The translations under genes and the position numbers were made by a program. Below are positions 1 through 10,445 of a DNA stretch of 64,000 bases, in pieces (position 1 is the stretch's first letter; the number at the start of each line of letters is the position of its first letter). The DNA lies in assembly GCF_007035645.1 (NCBI RefSeq), contig NZ_AP019632.1, positions 1,364,001 through 1,428,000 on the forward strand, given 5' to 3'. Source of the stretch: Enterobacter asburiae (lineage in GTDB: Bacteria > Pseudomonadota > Gammaproteobacteria > Enterobacterales > Enterobacteriaceae). Under the pieces are notes generated by a model that was not told where the DNA came from, did not search any database, and worked only from the letters and a program-made list of their open reading frames with translations.

Positions 1-2333
1 GCTTCCTGCATCGCATTGCTTATATTAAAGTTGACGCGCAGCTGGCCAGGGCCGATTTTCCGCACGCCTGACTCATCATCGCTTAAAAGCAAGCCGGAGG
101 CAGTAAGATTAGACGGATTATCAGTTAAAAACAGATCAAATTCTTGACTTGCAAGTCTTTCATCCGGCGTGATGCAGGCCGCTCCCCAGTTTTCTAACTG
201 ACGAACGACAATATTGCGGATCTCGTTCGAGGTCACGTCGACCATCACCACGACGTCATCCAGCAGACGTTCCTCATCTTCTTCCTGCGGATTGGCCGCC
301 ATTTTCACGTGCAGAGAATAGCGGGTGCCGAGGGATTCACGAGCTTTGATATTCAGGTGGCCGCCGAGCTTACGCGCCAGCTGATCGCACAGCCAGAAGG
401 TCAGGGCATTGGCCTTGCCGTAGCGATCGCTCTGCGTGTCATTCAGGAACGGGAAGTGCAGATTATCAATTTCGCTCGTTGTGACGCCTTCCCCGGTGTC
501 CAGGATGCGGAACGTCAGACGGTCTTCTGCCGACTCCTCGGTGCTGACTTCAAGGGTGATTTTGCCGATCTGCGTGGTGGTCACGGCATACTGAATAATC
601 ATCAGCAGAATTCGGCGCAGCGCTTCGCGATCGCCGTGGCGTTCGTCATTCGCAGGGAGATTGTTATTGATCAGCAGCTGCAGCCCTTTGCGCTTGATGA
701 CGGGCAGTACTTCAGGCACCACTTCATCGATCAGATCCTGAATGGAGAAGAGGGCTGGCGTTCCCTTCCAGAAATCATTCTCCAGCATGTTCGCCAGCTG
801 GATCTCATCAACCATTCTGACCAGCGAATCGGCCTGGCAGGCAAGCTGGTGGCTTTCAGAGATGTTTAACGCCGCCGCCTGGGTCGCCAGCGTTTTTAAC
901 GGCTGCTTGAAGGCATCGCCAATGTTCTGCATAAATGCGGCGCGCCCCTGCTGGTTTTTCTCATACAGCCTTTGTGCCTGCTTGAGCTTTTTATTGACCA
1001 GCACTTCGCGATCCTGATCACGGATAATGAAGATTTGCGTGCGGGGAGCCACCTGGCTGCGGAACTGACGGATCTCGTACAGTTCATTGTTGATGGTGGC
1101 CTGAATCACCCCCTGGTGTTGATCCGCCATGGTGGTGATGTTCTGCAGGTTAAGGTGCGGCAGCAGATGGTCGGCAATTTTGTTGCTCATCACCGTACGA
1201 TTCGCCTCCTGGTCGTGAACCAGGACCCCAAGCGGCAGCACGGAAACAATCTCTTCATTCAGTGCACGTAATACGCGCAGCTCATTGCTGGTGCCGGCCG
1301 GAACCGCAGAGGCGTCGCTCTGACGACCCGACTGAAAACGGAAGGTGCTGTAGCCAAACAGCGCCAGCGCCAGCAAACCGATATTCAACAGCAGAGGCAG
1401 CAGGATATTTTGCAGGGTATCGAGCAACAGCGTGCCAAACGGCACCTGCCACACCAGACGCATACCGGTCGAATTCAGCGATGAGGCAATTTCGATTTTC
1501 GAGCCGTTAAAGGAGATCGATACGCTCTCTGCGGCCTCTTTGTCAGACGCTGCCCGCATGTTCTGGGTGCTGCTATCGGGCTCCAGACGGAAGCTGTCGA
1601 GCGGCATGTCCGGCGGGATTAAATCATTAATCGGTAAATCGAAGGCCACCACCGTCGCCAGGTGTCCTGGCTGGTTAAACGTGGTGCGCAGGGTAAAATA
1701 ATGACCGTTTTGCCAGGCCAGACGACGCAGGGAAGAGAAGCTCTCACGTTCATCGAGGGCATTCGCCTGCTGCAGCATCTCTGCCCGGCGGGAATCGACG
1801 ATGCTGCCCACGGTTGTCTCTTTAAAGCCGGACGAGAGATCTTTTAACGGCAGCGTTGAGATCAGGATCATGCTGTTATCCTGACCGTTCAGATAATACA
1901 TCGACCACGGTACCGTTTCGGCACCCCAAAGGGTATCCAGATAGGTCGAAATACGCTGCGTCATCTCAAGCGTCGCGCTGTCGTGAGAACCGAAAATAAG
2001 AGCCTCGGTCTTACGCTGCGGTTTTTCGAGATAATAGACATCCTGCTTAAGCCGCGTCTCCTGAAGTCCATCCCCGGATGAGGAGGTCGGGGCAGCCGCG
2101 ATATTGTCGTAAATCTGCCAGGTGGCGTAGCGCCAGGTGTCTATGCGCTTGTGCACGGCGTGGGTGATATCAACGACCTGATAGCTCTTATCCTTCAGCC
2201 AGGCGTTAACCGCGCTTTGTACCATCACCCCCATGGTGACTAACAGCACAACGATCAAAAGAAGAAAGAAACGGGTGATGCTCCCTGGGAGGAGGGAGAA
2301 TTTGCTCGGGGCGGTAGTTTCAGTCTGACTCAT
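1..2333 (-). CDS. rcsD: Phosphotransfer intermediate RcsD, 3' end outside the window
   Basis: Inner-membrane phosphorelay protein that passes phosphate from sensor RcsC to response regulator RcsB (capsule, motility and envelope stress). About 777 codons are visible; the reading frame is open to the window edge, so the C-terminal part with the HPt domain is missing. The start MSQTETTAPSKF at 2333 is followed by a membrane segment near residues 20-40, a large periplasmic part, a second membrane segment near 305-325, then a cytoplasmic region with a degenerate histidine-kinase-like fold (motif ILDTGEGV). It is divergent from micF/ompC, exactly as in E. coli. The identification rests on synteny and on resemblance throughout the translation. 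Confidence 0.93.
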   Translation of the reverse strand, partial: MSQTETTAPSKFSLLPGSITRFFLLLIVVLLVTMGVMVQSAVNAWLKDKSYQVVDITHAVHKRIDTWRYATWQIYDNIAAAPTSSSGDGLQETRLKQDVYYLEKPQRKTEALIFGSHDSATLEMTQRISTYLDTLWGAETVPWSMYYLNGQDNSMILISTLPLKDLSSGFKETTVGSIVDSRRAEMLQQANALDERESFSSLRRLAWQNGHYFTLRTTFNQPGHLATVVAFDLPINDLIPPDMPLDSFRLEPDSSTQNMRAASDKEAAESVSISFNGSKIEIASSLNSTGMRLVWQVPFGTLLLDTLQNILLPLLLNIGLLALALFGYSTFRFQSGRQSDASAVPAGTSNELRVLRALNEEIVSVLPLGVLVHDQEANRTVMSNKIADHLLPHLNLQNITTMADQHQGVIQATINNELYEIRQFRSQVAPRTQIFIIRDQDREVLVNKKLKQAQRLYEKNQQGRAAFMQNIGDAFKQPLKTLATQAAALNISESHQLACQADSLVRMVDEIQLANMLENDFWKGTPALFSIQDLIDEVVPEVLPVIKRKGLQLLINNNLPANDERHGDREALRRILLMIIQYAVTTTQIGKITLEVSTEESAEDRLTFRILDTGEGVTTSEIDNLHFPFLNDTQSDRYGKANALTFWLCDQLARKLGGHLNIKARESLGTRYSLHVKMAANPQEEDEERLLDDVVVMVDVTSNEIRNIVVRQLENWGAACITPDERLASQEFDLFLTDNPSNLTASGLLLSDDESGVRKIGPGQLRVNFNISNAMQE

Positions 2334-2659
2334 TGATATCTTTAACCCGTTATGGTCGTGCTCTGTGGCGATAGGGCAGTATAAAGGGTAATAACTGAAT
2401 TTCCAGCGCGACTGTCCGGGAAGAGGCGACTTTTTCTCCGGACAATATCGGCGGCGGGGAGTGCAGAAAACATGTACAAACTCGCCATGCGCGTACAAAT
2501 AATCGACCCACGCCGTCAATAAATAGCACGAATTAACAAGAAATTAAGTTTTTGCACCAATTTATGGACTTCGAAGAATACCCGACGAGAATTTAGTTAA
2601 TAGTCGTTACAATTACTGTGCGGTAGCACAAAAAAAGAGAAGTTACGTAAAGAAAGGTA
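2334..2659. other. Intergenic region upstream of rcsD
   Basis: About 325 bases without a convincing gene. This is the 5' region of rcsD and the space downstream of the micF terminator. It is AT-rich next to micF and contains no long open frame. I see no repeat or recognisable operator here beyond what an rcsD promoter would need. Confidence 0.5.
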
Positions 2660-2752
2660 AAAAAAAACCGAATGCGAAGCATCCGGTTCAATTAGGGATA
2701 AACAGACATTCAAAACTGAATGACGGTAATAAATAAAGTTAATGATGATAGC
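2660..2752 (-). ncRNA. micF: MicF antisense regulatory RNA
   Basis: Hfq-dependent small RNA that base-pairs with ompF mRNA and represses its translation under OmpR, SoxS and Rob control. On the minus strand it starts GCTATCATCATTAACTTT and ends with the hairpin AACCGGATGC/GCATTCGGTT followed by an uninterrupted T run. Length of about 93 nt and position between ompC and rcsD, divergent from ompC, match the E. coli gene. The 5' end and the terminator are nearly identical to E. coli MicF from memory. Confidence 0.93.
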
Positions 2753-2907
2753 GAGAGTTATTTTAGAGATTAGCTGCGATCTTGTTTTGTCATTCAGTGC
2801 TGTAACGGATTTTATTGTAACTTACTGATGTTAATGGGGTGATTTTTTCGTTTGATTATAAGTGCTAATTTTCTAAGCTATTTGTGCTTTGTAAAAGTTC
2901 CTTGATA

Positions 2908-2968
2908 TTTACATTTTGAAACATGTTGATAGATAAATGAAACATCTTCAAAGTTTTCGTATCATATT
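2908..2968 (+). promoter_or_regulatory. ompC promoter with OmpR boxes
   Basis: Repeated GAAACAT-type elements (TTTACATTTTGAAACATG at 2908-2925 and ATGAAACATC at 2937-2946) match the OmpR-binding boxes of the E. coli ompC promoter. They are followed by a -10-like TATCATATT at 2960-2968, which leaves a leader of roughly 100 nt before ompC. The spacing and the conserved leader resemble E. coli. The box boundaries are approximate. Confidence 0.75.
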
Positions 2969-3077
2969 CGCATTGGATTATTCTGTAATTTTGAGGAGAA
3001 TGAAATTGCCGACTGGTTAATGAGGGTTAACCAGTAAGCAGTGGCAATTATAAGGCATATAACAGAGGGTTAATAAA

Positions 3078-4190
3078 ATGAAAGTTAAAGTACTGTCCCT
3101 CCTGGTACCAGCACTCCTGGTGGCAGGCGCAGCAAATGCGGCCGAAATTTATAACAAAGATGGCAACAAATTAGATCTGTACGGCAAAGTCGATGGTCTG
3201 CACTATTTCTCTGACGACAAGGGTGCCGACGGCGACCAGACCTACATGCGTCTTGGCTTCAAAGGCGAAACTCAGGTTAACGATCAGCTGACCGGTTACG
3301 GCCAGTGGGAATACCAGATCCAGGGCAACACCTCCGAAAGCGAAAACGATGCCTGGACGCGTGTGGCGTTCGCGGGTCTGAAATTCGGTGACGCGGGTTC
3401 TTTCGATTACGGTCGTAACTACGGCGTAATCTACGACGTAACCTCCTGGACTGACGTTCTGCCAGAATTTGGCGGCGATACCTACGGCGCAGACAACTTC
3501 CTGCAGTCCCGTGCTAACGGCGTAGCGACCTACCGTAACCAGGACTTCTTCGGTCTGGTGGATGGTCTGAACTTTGCCCTGCAGTATCAGGGTAAAAACG
3601 GCAGCGTAAGCGGTGAAAACGTAGGTGGCCGTAGCCTGCTGAAACAGAACGGCGACGGCTACGGTGCATCCGTGACCTATAACCTGGGCGAAGGTTTCAG
3701 CGTGGGTGGCGCAATGTCCTCCTCCAAACGTACCGCCGATCAGAACGGCGCAAGCGTTTACGGTCATGGCGATAACGCAGAAGTCTATTCTGGCGGCCTG
3801 AAATACGATGCCAACAACATCTATCTGGCAGCGCAGTACTCCCAGACCTACAACGCAACCCGTTTCGGTACCTCTAACGGCAGCAGCCCGACTACCGCTT
3901 ACGGCTTCGCTAACAAAGCGCAGAACTTCGAAGTGGTTGCTCAGTACCAGTTCGACTTCGGCCTGCGTCCATCCGTGGCTTACCTGCAGTCTAAAGGGAA
4001 AGACATCGAAGGTTACGGCGATCAGGATCTGCTGAAATATGTTGATGTTGGTGCGACTTACTACTTCAACAAAAACATGTCCACCTACGTGGATTACAAA
4101 ATCAACCTGGTTGATGAAAATGAATTCACCCGTCAGGCGGGTATCGGTACTGACGATATCGTCGCGCTGGGCCTGGTTTACCAGTTCTAA
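3078..4190 (+). CDS. ompC: Outer membrane porin OmpC
   Basis: Trimeric general porin of the outer membrane, 370 residues. Signal peptide residues 1-21 (cleavage after AGAANA), mature start [16 protein letters not shown], 16-stranded barrel pattern, and the typical C-terminal phenylalanine (GLVYQF) used for BAM recognition. The L3 constriction loop region contains the usual EFGGDT motif. Regulated by the OmpR boxes upstream; a strong terminator follows. The neighbours micF and rcsD confirm ompC rather than ompF or phoE. A long antisense open frame covers the gene but is a codon-bias artefact. Confidence 0.96.
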   Translation: MKVKVLSLLVPALLVAGAANAAEIYNKDGNKLDLYGKVDGLHYFSDDKGADGDQTYMRLGFKGETQVNDQLTGYGQWEYQIQGNTSESENDAWTRVAFAGLKFGDAGSFDYGRNYGVIYDVTSWTDVLPEFGGDTYGADNFLQSRANGVATYRNQDFFGLVDGLNFALQYQGKNGSVSGENVGGRSLLKQNGDGYGASVTYNLGEGFSVGGAMSSSKRTADQNGASVYGHGDNAEVYSGGLKYDANNIYLAAQYSQTYNATRFGTSNGSSPTTAYGFANKAQNFEVVAQYQFDFGLRPSVAYLQSKGKDIEGYGDQDLLKYVDVGATYYFNKNMSTYVDYKINLVDENEFTRQAGIGTDDIVALGLVYQF

Positions 4191-4210
4191 TCGCTTTACC
4201 GTGTGACGTA

Positions 4211-4234
4211 AGGGGCCTGATGGCCCCTTTTTTG
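4211..4234 (+). terminator. Rho-independent terminator of ompC
   Basis: Stem AGGGGCC/GGCCCCT with a four-base loop, followed by a T-rich run, located 20 bases after the ompC stop codon. Confidence 0.9.
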
Positions 4235-4304
4235 TGCTTCCCGGATTCTCACAACTCACCCGTTTTGGTGTACTCTTGCCGCCCTGGCATGAGGATAATA
4301 ATGA

Positions 4305-5360
4305 ATGGACATGACTTTTTTACGCGCCAGCTTTCTGGCTATGCTTTTTTTCCTGACCGCGTGTAACGATCCCACACCCGTGGCGAAAACCGACGCACCC
4401 GCCGCGACGGTGCTCGAAGGCAAAACGATGGGCACCTTCTGGCGCGTCAGCGTGATGAACCTTGATAAAACACGCACAGATGAACTTCGCGGCAAAATCC
4501 AGTCTCAGCTGGATGCCGACGATCAGCTGCTCTCAACCTATAAAAATGATTCGGCGCTGATGCGCTTTAATCTCTCCACCAGTACCTCCCTGTGGCCGGT
4601 GAGCGAAGCGATGGCCGATATCGTGACCGAATCCATACGCGTGGGTTACAAAACCAATGGGGCGATGGATGTGACCGTCGGACCTCTGGTGAACCTCTGG
4701 GGATTTGGCCCTAACAAACAGCCGATGACCACGCCTGAACAGGCGGCCATTGATGACGCCCGCGCCCGGACAGGGCTGCAGCATCTGACGGTGATCAATC
4801 AGTACGGGCAACAGTACCTGCAAAAAGATATCCCCGATCTGTTTGTCGATCTGTCGACGGTTGGGGAAGGCTATGCGGCGGATCATCTTGCTGCGCTGAT
4901 GGCCCAGGAAGGCATTTCCCGTTATCTGGTCTCCGTGGGCGGCGCGTTAGTCAGCCGGGGGATGAACGCCAGCGATAAGCCGTGGCGCGTAGCGATTCAA
5001 AAACCGACCGATCGGCAAAATGCCGTGCAGGCGATAGTGGATATCAACGGTCACGGCATCAGTACTTCCGGAAGCTACCGTAACTATTACGAGCTTGACG
5101 GGAAGCGTATTTCGCATGTTATCGATCCGCAGACCGGCCGTCCCATCACGCATAATCTGGTCTCGGTGACGGTCATTGCCCCCACCGCGCTGGAAGCGGA
5201 TGCCTGGGATACCGGATTAATGGTTCTCGGCCCGGAAAAAGCCAAAGAGGTGGTTCGCCAGGAAGGACTGGCGGTTTATATGATCACCAAAGAGGGCGAC
5301 GGGTTCAAAACCTGGAGCTCGCCGCAGTTCAAGAGTTTCCTGGTGCACGACAAAAATTAA
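4305..5360 (+). CDS. apbE: FAD:protein FMN transferase, lipoprotein ApbE
   Basis: Periplasmic lipoprotein that transfers FMN from FAD to threonine side chains of flavoproteins such as RnfG and NqrC. 351 residues with a type II signal peptide and lipobox LTAC at residues 17-20, followed by the family motifs KTMGTFW, VGPLVNLWGFGP, DLSTVGEGYAAD and the GSYRNYY/HVIDPQTGRP block that binds flavin and metal. The start at 4305 sits 9 bases after GAGGA; an in-frame ATG two codons later is the alternative. Synteny ompC-apbE-ada matches E. coli. Confidence 0.95.
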   Translation: MDMTFLRASFLAMLFFLTACNDPTPVAKTDAPAATVLEGKTMGTFWRVSVMNLDKTRTDELRGKIQSQLDADDQLLSTYKNDSALMRFNLSTSTSLWPVSEAMADIVTESIRVGYKTNGAMDVTVGPLVNLWGFGPNKQPMTTPEQAAIDDARARTGLQHLTVINQYGQQYLQKDIPDLFVDLSTVGEGYAADHLAALMAQEGISRYLVSVGGALVSRGMNASDKPWRVAIQKPTDRQNAVQAIVDINGHGISTSGSYRNYYELDGKRISHVIDPQTGRPITHNLVSVTVIAPTALEADAWDTGLMVLGPEKAKEVVRQEGLAVYMITKEGDGFKTWSSPQFKSFLVHDKN

Positions 5361-5432
5361 AAAGCAAGGTTGCGGGTTTTTTATCACTGGCGCTCAGGCA
5401 CGCTCTATGTATGCTTACATGAGGAGCCGATA

Positions 5433-6491
5433 ATGAGAAACCCGACCTTTATTACCGATGAGGATCGCTGGCAGGCCGTGCTGGCCCGCGATCCGCGCGC
5501 TGACGAGCGGTTTGTCTTCGCCGTGCAGACGACGGGAATTTTCTGCCGCCCGTCATGCCGTGCCCGCCACGCGCTGCGTAAAAACGTCCGCTTTTATCCC
5601 GATGCCCACCATGCCGTACAGGCAGGATTTCGCCCGTGCAAGCGCTGCATGCCGGACAAACGCGATCCGCAGGAGCAGAAGCTGGCAAAAGTGGAACACG
5701 CCTGCCGTCTTCTGGAGCAGGATCCCACGCTAACCCTTGAGGGGCTGGCGCAGCAGGTGGCCATGAGCCCTTTCCATTTCCACCGTCTGTTTAAGTCCGT
5801 GACCGGCATGACGCCAAAAGCCTGGCAGCAGGCGGCGCGAGGCCAGCGCCTGCGCACCGCGCTTGCACAGGGAGACAAAATTACCGACGCCGTGCTGGCA
5901 GCGGGGTTTCCCGACAGCAGCAGCTATTATCGTAAAGCCAACGATGCGCTGGGCATGACGGCGAAGCAGTACCGCAAAGGGGATGTGGCGGTGCGTTATG
6001 CCATCAGCGACTGTTCGTTAGGACGCTGTCTGGTGGCAGAAAGCGAGCGGGGGATCTGCGCGATCCTGCTGGGTGACAGCGATGAAGAATTAGCCGAAGA
6101 GCTTGCCGCGCAATTTCCAAAAGCAGCACATGCGCCGCTGGAAGAGGATTTCGCGCAGCGGGTCCAGCAGGTGATTGCCAGTATCGATAATCGCGACGTA
6201 CCGCTTGCGCTGCCGCTGGATATTCGCGGAACCGCATTCCAGCAGCGCGTCTGGCAGGCCCTTCGCAACATTCCCTGCGGCGAAACGGCAAGTTACCAGC
6301 AGGTGGCGCAGGCGATTGGCCAGCCCAGTGCGGTACGCGCCGTTGCCGGAGCCTGTGCGGCAAACACGCTGGCGATTGTGATCCCCTGTCATCGCGTGGT
6401 TCGTAACGACGGCGCGCTGTCGGGTTACCGTTGGGGGACGGCGCGAAAAGCGCTATTACTGAAACGTGAGGCGAAACGCCAGGAGGGATAA
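5433..6491 (+). CDS. ada: Bifunctional DNA alkyl transferase / transcriptional activator Ada
   Basis: Repairs O6-methylguanine and methyl phosphotriesters and, once methylated, activates ada-alkB. 352 residues from ATG 5433, which has a good ribosome site (GAGGAG); an upstream in-frame start at 5370 would add 21 residues unlike the family. N-terminal Zn domain with four Cys (TTGIFCRPSCRARH and RPCKRCMPD), an AraC-type helix-turn-helix in the middle (MSPFHFHRLFK), and the C-terminal methyltransferase active site IPCHRVV. The stop codon overlaps the alkB start (TAATG), so the two are translationally coupled. Ada itself is the expected activator. Confidence 0.96.
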   Translation: MRNPTFITDEDRWQAVLARDPRADERFVFAVQTTGIFCRPSCRARHALRKNVRFYPDAHHAVQAGFRPCKRCMPDKRDPQEQKLAKVEHACRLLEQDPTLTLEGLAQQVAMSPFHFHRLFKSVTGMTPKAWQQAARGQRLRTALAQGDKITDAVLAAGFPDSSSYYRKANDALGMTAKQYRKGDVAVRYAISDCSLGRCLVAESERGICAILLGDSDEELAEELAAQFPKAAHAPLEEDFAQRVQQVIASIDNRDVPLALPLDIRGTAFQQRVWQALRNIPCGETASYQQVAQAIGQPSAVRAVAGACAANTLAIVIPCHRVVRNDGALSGYRWGTARKALLLKREAKRQEG

Positions 6492-7147
6492 TGCTCGATC
6501 TTTTTGCGGATGCTGAACCCTGGCAGGAGCCGCTTGCGCCGGGGGCGGTGATCCTGCGCCGCTTTGCGCTCTCCCGTGCGGCGGCGCTGCTGGCCGGTAT
6601 CGACGAGGTGACGGCGGTTTCGCCGTTTCGCCATATGGTGACGCCGGGCGGCTACACCATGTCGGTAGCCATGGCCAACTGCGGCGAGCTGGGCTGGGCG
6701 ACGAACGAGCGGGGCTATCTGTATGCCCCGAACGATCCCGCTACCGGCCAGCCGTGGCCCCCGATGCCTGCGGTTTTTCAGGCTCTCTGCCACGAGGCCG
6801 CCGTAGCAGCGCAGTATCCTGACTTCCGGCCGGATGCCTGCCTGATCAACCGCTACGCCGTTGGCGCGAAGCTCTCGCTGCATCAGGACAAGGATGAACC
6901 CGATCTGCGCGCGCCTATCGTCTCGGTATCGTTAGGTTTGCCTGCCGTCTTCCAGTTTGGGGGATTACGCCGCAACGACCCGCTCAAGCGCATCATGCTG
7001 GAACATGGCGATGTGGTGGTGTGGGGCAGGGAGTCGCGGCTATACTATCACGGCATTCAGCCGCTGAAGCCCGGGGTCCATCCGCTGACGGGTGAATACC
7101 GTTTCAACCTGACCTTCCGTCAGGCGGGGGCGAGTAAACAAAAATAA
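6491..7147 (+). CDS. alkB: DNA oxidative demethylase AlkB
   Basis: Fe(II)/2-oxoglutarate dioxygenase that removes methyl groups from 1-methyladenine and 3-methylcytosine in DNA. 218 residues, full length. The iron ligands are visible as the HQD motif in LSLHQDKDEP and the later histidine in YYHGI, and the 2-oxoglutarate-binding arginine lies in YRFNLTFR. The start overlaps the ada stop by one base, so it is cotranscribed and coupled within the Ada response. Confidence 0.96.
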   Translation: MLDLFADAEPWQEPLAPGAVILRRFALSRAAALLAGIDEVTAVSPFRHMVTPGGYTMSVAMANCGELGWATNERGYLYAPNDPATGQPWPPMPAVFQALCHEAAVAAQYPDFRPDACLINRYAVGAKLSLHQDKDEPDLRAPIVSVSLGLPAVFQFGGLRRNDPLKRIMLEHGDVVVWGRESRLYYHGIQPLKPGVHPLTGEYRFNLTFRQAGASKQK

Positions 7148-7216
7148 GAATTATTCTTGATGTACACGCAGGGCAGTTTACACTGCTGGCTGATTTTTAT
7201 TGTCCGGATTGCCTGC

Positions 7217-8860
7217 ATGCAACTACTTCTCCTCGTCTGGCGTCAGTATCGCTGGCCCTTCATCGCAGTAATGGCGTTAAGCCTCGCCAGCGCCGCGCTG
7301 GGTATTGGCCTGATCGCGTTTATTAACGTGCGGTTGATTGAAATGGTCGACACCTCGCTCTCCGTTCTGCCGGAGTTTCTCGGCCTGCTGCTCCTGTTGA
7401 TGGCGGTTACGCTCGGTTCCCAGCTGGCGCTGACCGCGCTCGGGCACCATTTCGTTTTCCGTTTGCGCAGTGAGTTTATCAAGCGGATCCTCGATACCCA
7501 GGTTGAGCGCGTTGAGCAGCTCGGCAGCGCATCCCTGCTGGCGGGGCTGACCAGCGACGTGCGCGCCATCACCATCGCGTTCGTTCGGCTGCCGGAGCTG
7601 GTGCAGGGGATCGTTCTGACCTTTGGCTCGGCTGCCTATCTCGCCTGGCTCTCCAGCAAAATGCTGGCGGTGACCGCCCTGTGGATTGCCATTACCATCT
7701 GGGGCGGCTTTATGCTGGTGTCGCGCGTCTATAAACACATGGCGGTGCTGCGCGAAACCGAAGATAAGCTCTACAACGATTACCAGACGGTGCTGGAAGG
7801 GCGCAAAGAGCTCACCCTGAACCGCGAGCGCGCCGAGCATATCTTTAATCATCTCTATATCCCGGACGCGCGCGAATACCGTCATCATATTATTCGCGCC
7901 GATACCTTCCACCTGAGCGCGGTGAACTGGTCAAACATCATGATGCTGGGTGCCATTGGCCTGGTATTCTGGATGGCGAACGGCCTGGGCTGGGCGGACA
8001 CCAACGTCGCGGCAACCTACTCGCTGACGCTGCTGTTTTTACGCACGCCGCTGCTCTCGGCGGTCGGTGCGCTGCCCACCCTGCTGAGTGCGCAGGTGGC
8101 CTTTAATAAGCTCAAAAAATTCGATCTCGCGCCGTTTAAAGCCGAATTCCCGCGCCCGCAGGCCTTCCCGAACTGGCAGACGCTGGAGCTGCGTAACGTC
8201 ACGTTTCGCTATCAGGACAGCGCCTTCTCCGTGGGGCCGGTCAACCTGACGCTCCGCCGCGGTGAACTGCTGTTCCTCATCGGCGGCAACGGCAGCGGTA
8301 AATCTACGCTGGCGATGCTGCTGACCGGACTCTATCAGCCGCAGTCGGGCGAGATTTTGCTGGATGGCAGGGCGCTGAGCGCGGAGAAGCCCGAGGATTA
8401 CCGCAAGCTTTTCTCGGCGGTGTTCACCGACGTCTGGCTGTTTGACCAACTGCTGGGGCCGGAAGGGCAACCGGCCAATCCTGCGCTGGTGGAAAAATGG
8501 CTGGCGCAGCTGCAGATGTCGCACAAGCTGGAGTTACAGGACGGGAAGATCCTCAACCTGAAGCTTTCCAAAGGGCAGAAAAAGCGCGTGGCGCTGCTGC
8601 TGGCGCTGGCGGAAGAGCGTGACATCATCCTGCTGGACGAGTGGGCTGCGGATCAGGACCCGCATTTCCGCCGCGAGTTTTATCAGGTGCTGTTGCCGCT
8701 GATGCAGGAGATGGGCAAAACCATTTTCGCCATCAGCCACGACGATCACTACTTCATTCATGCTGACCGCCTGCTGGAGATGCGTGACGGCAAGCTGAGC
8801 GAGCTGACCGGTGAAGAGCGCGTTGCGGCCTCGCGTGACGCGGTAGCGCGCACGGCCTGA
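7217..8860 (+). CDS. yojI: ABC exporter YojI (microcin J25 / peptide exporter family)
   Basis: Inner-membrane half-transporter with fused ATPase; in E. coli it exports microcin J25 together with TolC. 547 residues from ATG 7217, the start that matches the E. coli N-terminus ([15 protein letters not shown]); the frame is open upstream to 7157. Six membrane helices in residues 1-300, then a nucleotide-binding domain with Walker [10 protein letters not shown], signature LSKGQKKR, Walker [11 protein letters not shown] and the H-loop in ISHDDH. It lies downstream of alkB in the same orientation with a 69-base gap. Confidence 0.93.
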   Translation: MQLLLLVWRQYRWPFIAVMALSLASAALGIGLIAFINVRLIEMVDTSLSVLPEFLGLLLLLMAVTLGSQLALTALGHHFVFRLRSEFIKRILDTQVERVEQLGSASLLAGLTSDVRAITIAFVRLPELVQGIVLTFGSAAYLAWLSSKMLAVTALWIAITIWGGFMLVSRVYKHMAVLRETEDKLYNDYQTVLEGRKELTLNRERAEHIFNHLYIPDAREYRHHIIRADTFHLSAVNWSNIMMLGAIGLVFWMANGLGWADTNVAATYSLTLLFLRTPLLSAVGALPTLLSAQVAFNKLKKFDLAPFKAEFPRPQAFPNWQTLELRNVTFRYQDSAFSVGPVNLTLRRGELLFLIGGNGSGKSTLAMLLTGLYQPQSGEILLDGRALSAEKPEDYRKLFSAVFTDVWLFDQLLGPEGQPANPALVEKWLAQLQMSHKLELQDGKILNLKLSKGQKKRVALLLALAEERDIILLDEWAADQDPHFRREFYQVLLPLMQEMGKTIFAISHDDHYFIHADRLLEMRDGKLSELTGEERVAASRDAVARTA

Positions 8861-8898
8861 TGCCCTTACCCTGGCCCTCTCCCACTGGGAGAGGGGAT
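8861..8898 (-). repeat. Palindromic intergenic repeat, copy 1
   Basis: Directly after the yojI stop codon. It contains the inverted repeat CCCTCTCCCACTGGGAGAGG and a flanking TGCCCTTACCCTGG. The same element occurs in the opposite orientation at 13578-13614, so it looks like a dispersed short palindromic repeat of the kind common downstream of enterobacterial genes. It may also act as a 3' mRNA stabiliser. Confidence 0.75.
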
Positions 8899-9008
8899 AA
8901 ATCGTGGCCGCGATGCCGCTTTTTTCTCCATCCCGCCGCGTTGTTTATTCTTATTTACATATCCCCGCGCTATGCTTAACCCCAACTCATTTAATGGATT
9001 TATGATTG

Positions 9009-10445
9009 ATGTCGGTATTAAAGAAAAACAGCGCCAGACAGCGTGACCAGGAGCGCGCGCGACTCATCTGGCTTCTCACGACCGATAAAGCGGTCACTTC
9101 TACGCTTTTAGGCAAACTCACCCTGGCTGAGCAATATGATGTCGGCACCCTGGCCGACGATATTGCTGAGGTAGGTGCGCTGGTTGCTCATTTACCCCCG
9201 CCGGATCTGGCGGATACCCTTGAAGCGCTGCCCTCGGAAGAACGCCACGCCCTGTGGCGTCTGGTGCAGGATCACGAGCGTGGGCAGGTGCTGCTTGAGG
9301 CCTCCGAAAACGTCTGGGACGACCTGATCGACGAGATGAGCGATCGGGATATTCTCGACGCTCTGCAAACCCTGGATATCGACGAGCAGATTTACCTCGT
9401 TCAGCACCTGCCGCGAAACCTGACCGGCCGCCTGCTGGCGTCGCTGCCTGCCGATGAACGCGCGCGCGTGCGCCAGGTGATGCACTACGAGAAAAACAGC
9501 GTCGGCGCGATCATGGAGTTCGGCGTTATCACGGTGCGACCGGACGTGACGCTCGGTACCGTGCAGCGCTATCTGCGTCGCCTGGGCAAAATGCCGGACA
9601 ACACCGATAAACTCTTTGTCACCTCCCGGGATAAAACCCTGCTTGGCGAGCTGGAGCTGAAAACCATCCTGCTCAACAGCACCCAGCGGAAGGTGAGCGA
9701 GGTGATGGAAAACGAGCCGATGGTCTTCTCTCCGGAAGACGACGCGGAAAAAGCGGCGCGTACCTTCGAGCGTGACGACCTGGTGAGTGCCGCCGTCGTG
9801 GATTCAGTCGGCAAACTGATGGGGCGTCTGACCATCGATGAGATCGTTGATGTGGTCTACGAAGAAACCGACAACGACCTTCGCGCGCTCGGGGGGATCA
9901 GCGCCGAAGATGACGTCCATGCCTCCGTCGGCAAGGCGGTGAAAACGCGCTGGGCGTGGCTGGCCATTAACCTGTGTACCGCGTTTATCGCCTCCCGCGT
10001 GATCGACGGTTTTGAACACACCATTTCGCAGCTGGTGGCGCTGGCCTCGCTGATGCCGATTGTGGCCGGAATTGGCGGCAACACCGGAAACCAGACCATC
10101 ACCATGATCGTCCGCGCGCTGGCGCTGGAAAATATTCAGCCCGGTAACTTCGCCTTTCTGATCTTCAGGGAGATGGGCGTGGCGCTGATCAACGGCCTGG
10201 TGTGGGGCGGGATTATGGGCGGCATCACCTGGTGGCTGTACGACGATATGGCCCTGGGTGGGGTGATGATGCTGGCGATGGTGCTGAACCTGCTGGTGGC
10301 ATCAATGATGGGGGTCATTATCCCGCTGACGATGACCAAACTGGGGCGCGACCCCGCGGTGGGGTCGAGCGTGATGATCACCGCCATCACTGATACCGGC
10401 GGTTTCTTTATTTTTCTTGGGCTGGCGACGATTTTTCTGCTTTAA
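9009..10445 (+). CDS. mgtE: Magnesium transporter, MgtE family
   Basis: Inner-membrane Mg2+ channel gated by cytosolic Mg2+. 478 residues from ATG 9009 (a TTG codon immediately precedes it in frame). The order is: N-terminal superhelical acidic domain (about 30-160), paired CBS domains (about 165-290; VITVRPDVTLGTVQ and MVFSPEDDAEKA), then five membrane helices containing the family motif GIGGNTGNQT. The usual E. coli neighbourhood has no mgtE here, so this is a genus-level insertion between yojI and mqo. Its 3' end overlaps the convergent SulP gene by 38 bases. Confidence 0.9.
   Translation: MSVLKKNSARQRDQERARLIWLLTTDKAVTSTLLGKLTLAEQYDVGTLADDIAEVGALVAHLPPPDLADTLEALPSEERHALWRLVQDHERGQVLLEASENVWDDLIDEMSDRDILDALQTLDIDEQIYLVQHLPRNLTGRLLASLPADERARVRQVMHYEKNSVGAIMEFGVITVRPDVTLGTVQRYLRRLGKMPDNTDKLFVTSRDKTLLGELELKTILLNSTQRKVSEVMENEPMVFSPEDDAEKAARTFERDDLVSAAVVDSVGKLMGRLTIDEIVDVVYEETDNDLRALGGISAEDDVHASVGKAVKTRWAWLAINLCTAFIASRVIDGFEHTISQLVALASLMPIVAGIGGNTGNQTITMIVRALALENIQPGNFAFLIFREMGVALINGLVWGGIMGGITWWLYDDMALGGVMMLAMVLNLLVASMMGVIIPLTMTKLGRDPAVGSSVMITAITDTGGFFIFLGLATIFLL

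Noticed and set aside
3171..4259. 362-codon open frame antisense to ompC
   Set aside because: It mirrors the strong codon bias of ompC (mirror frame lacking stops), has no ribosome site and runs through the ompC terminator.
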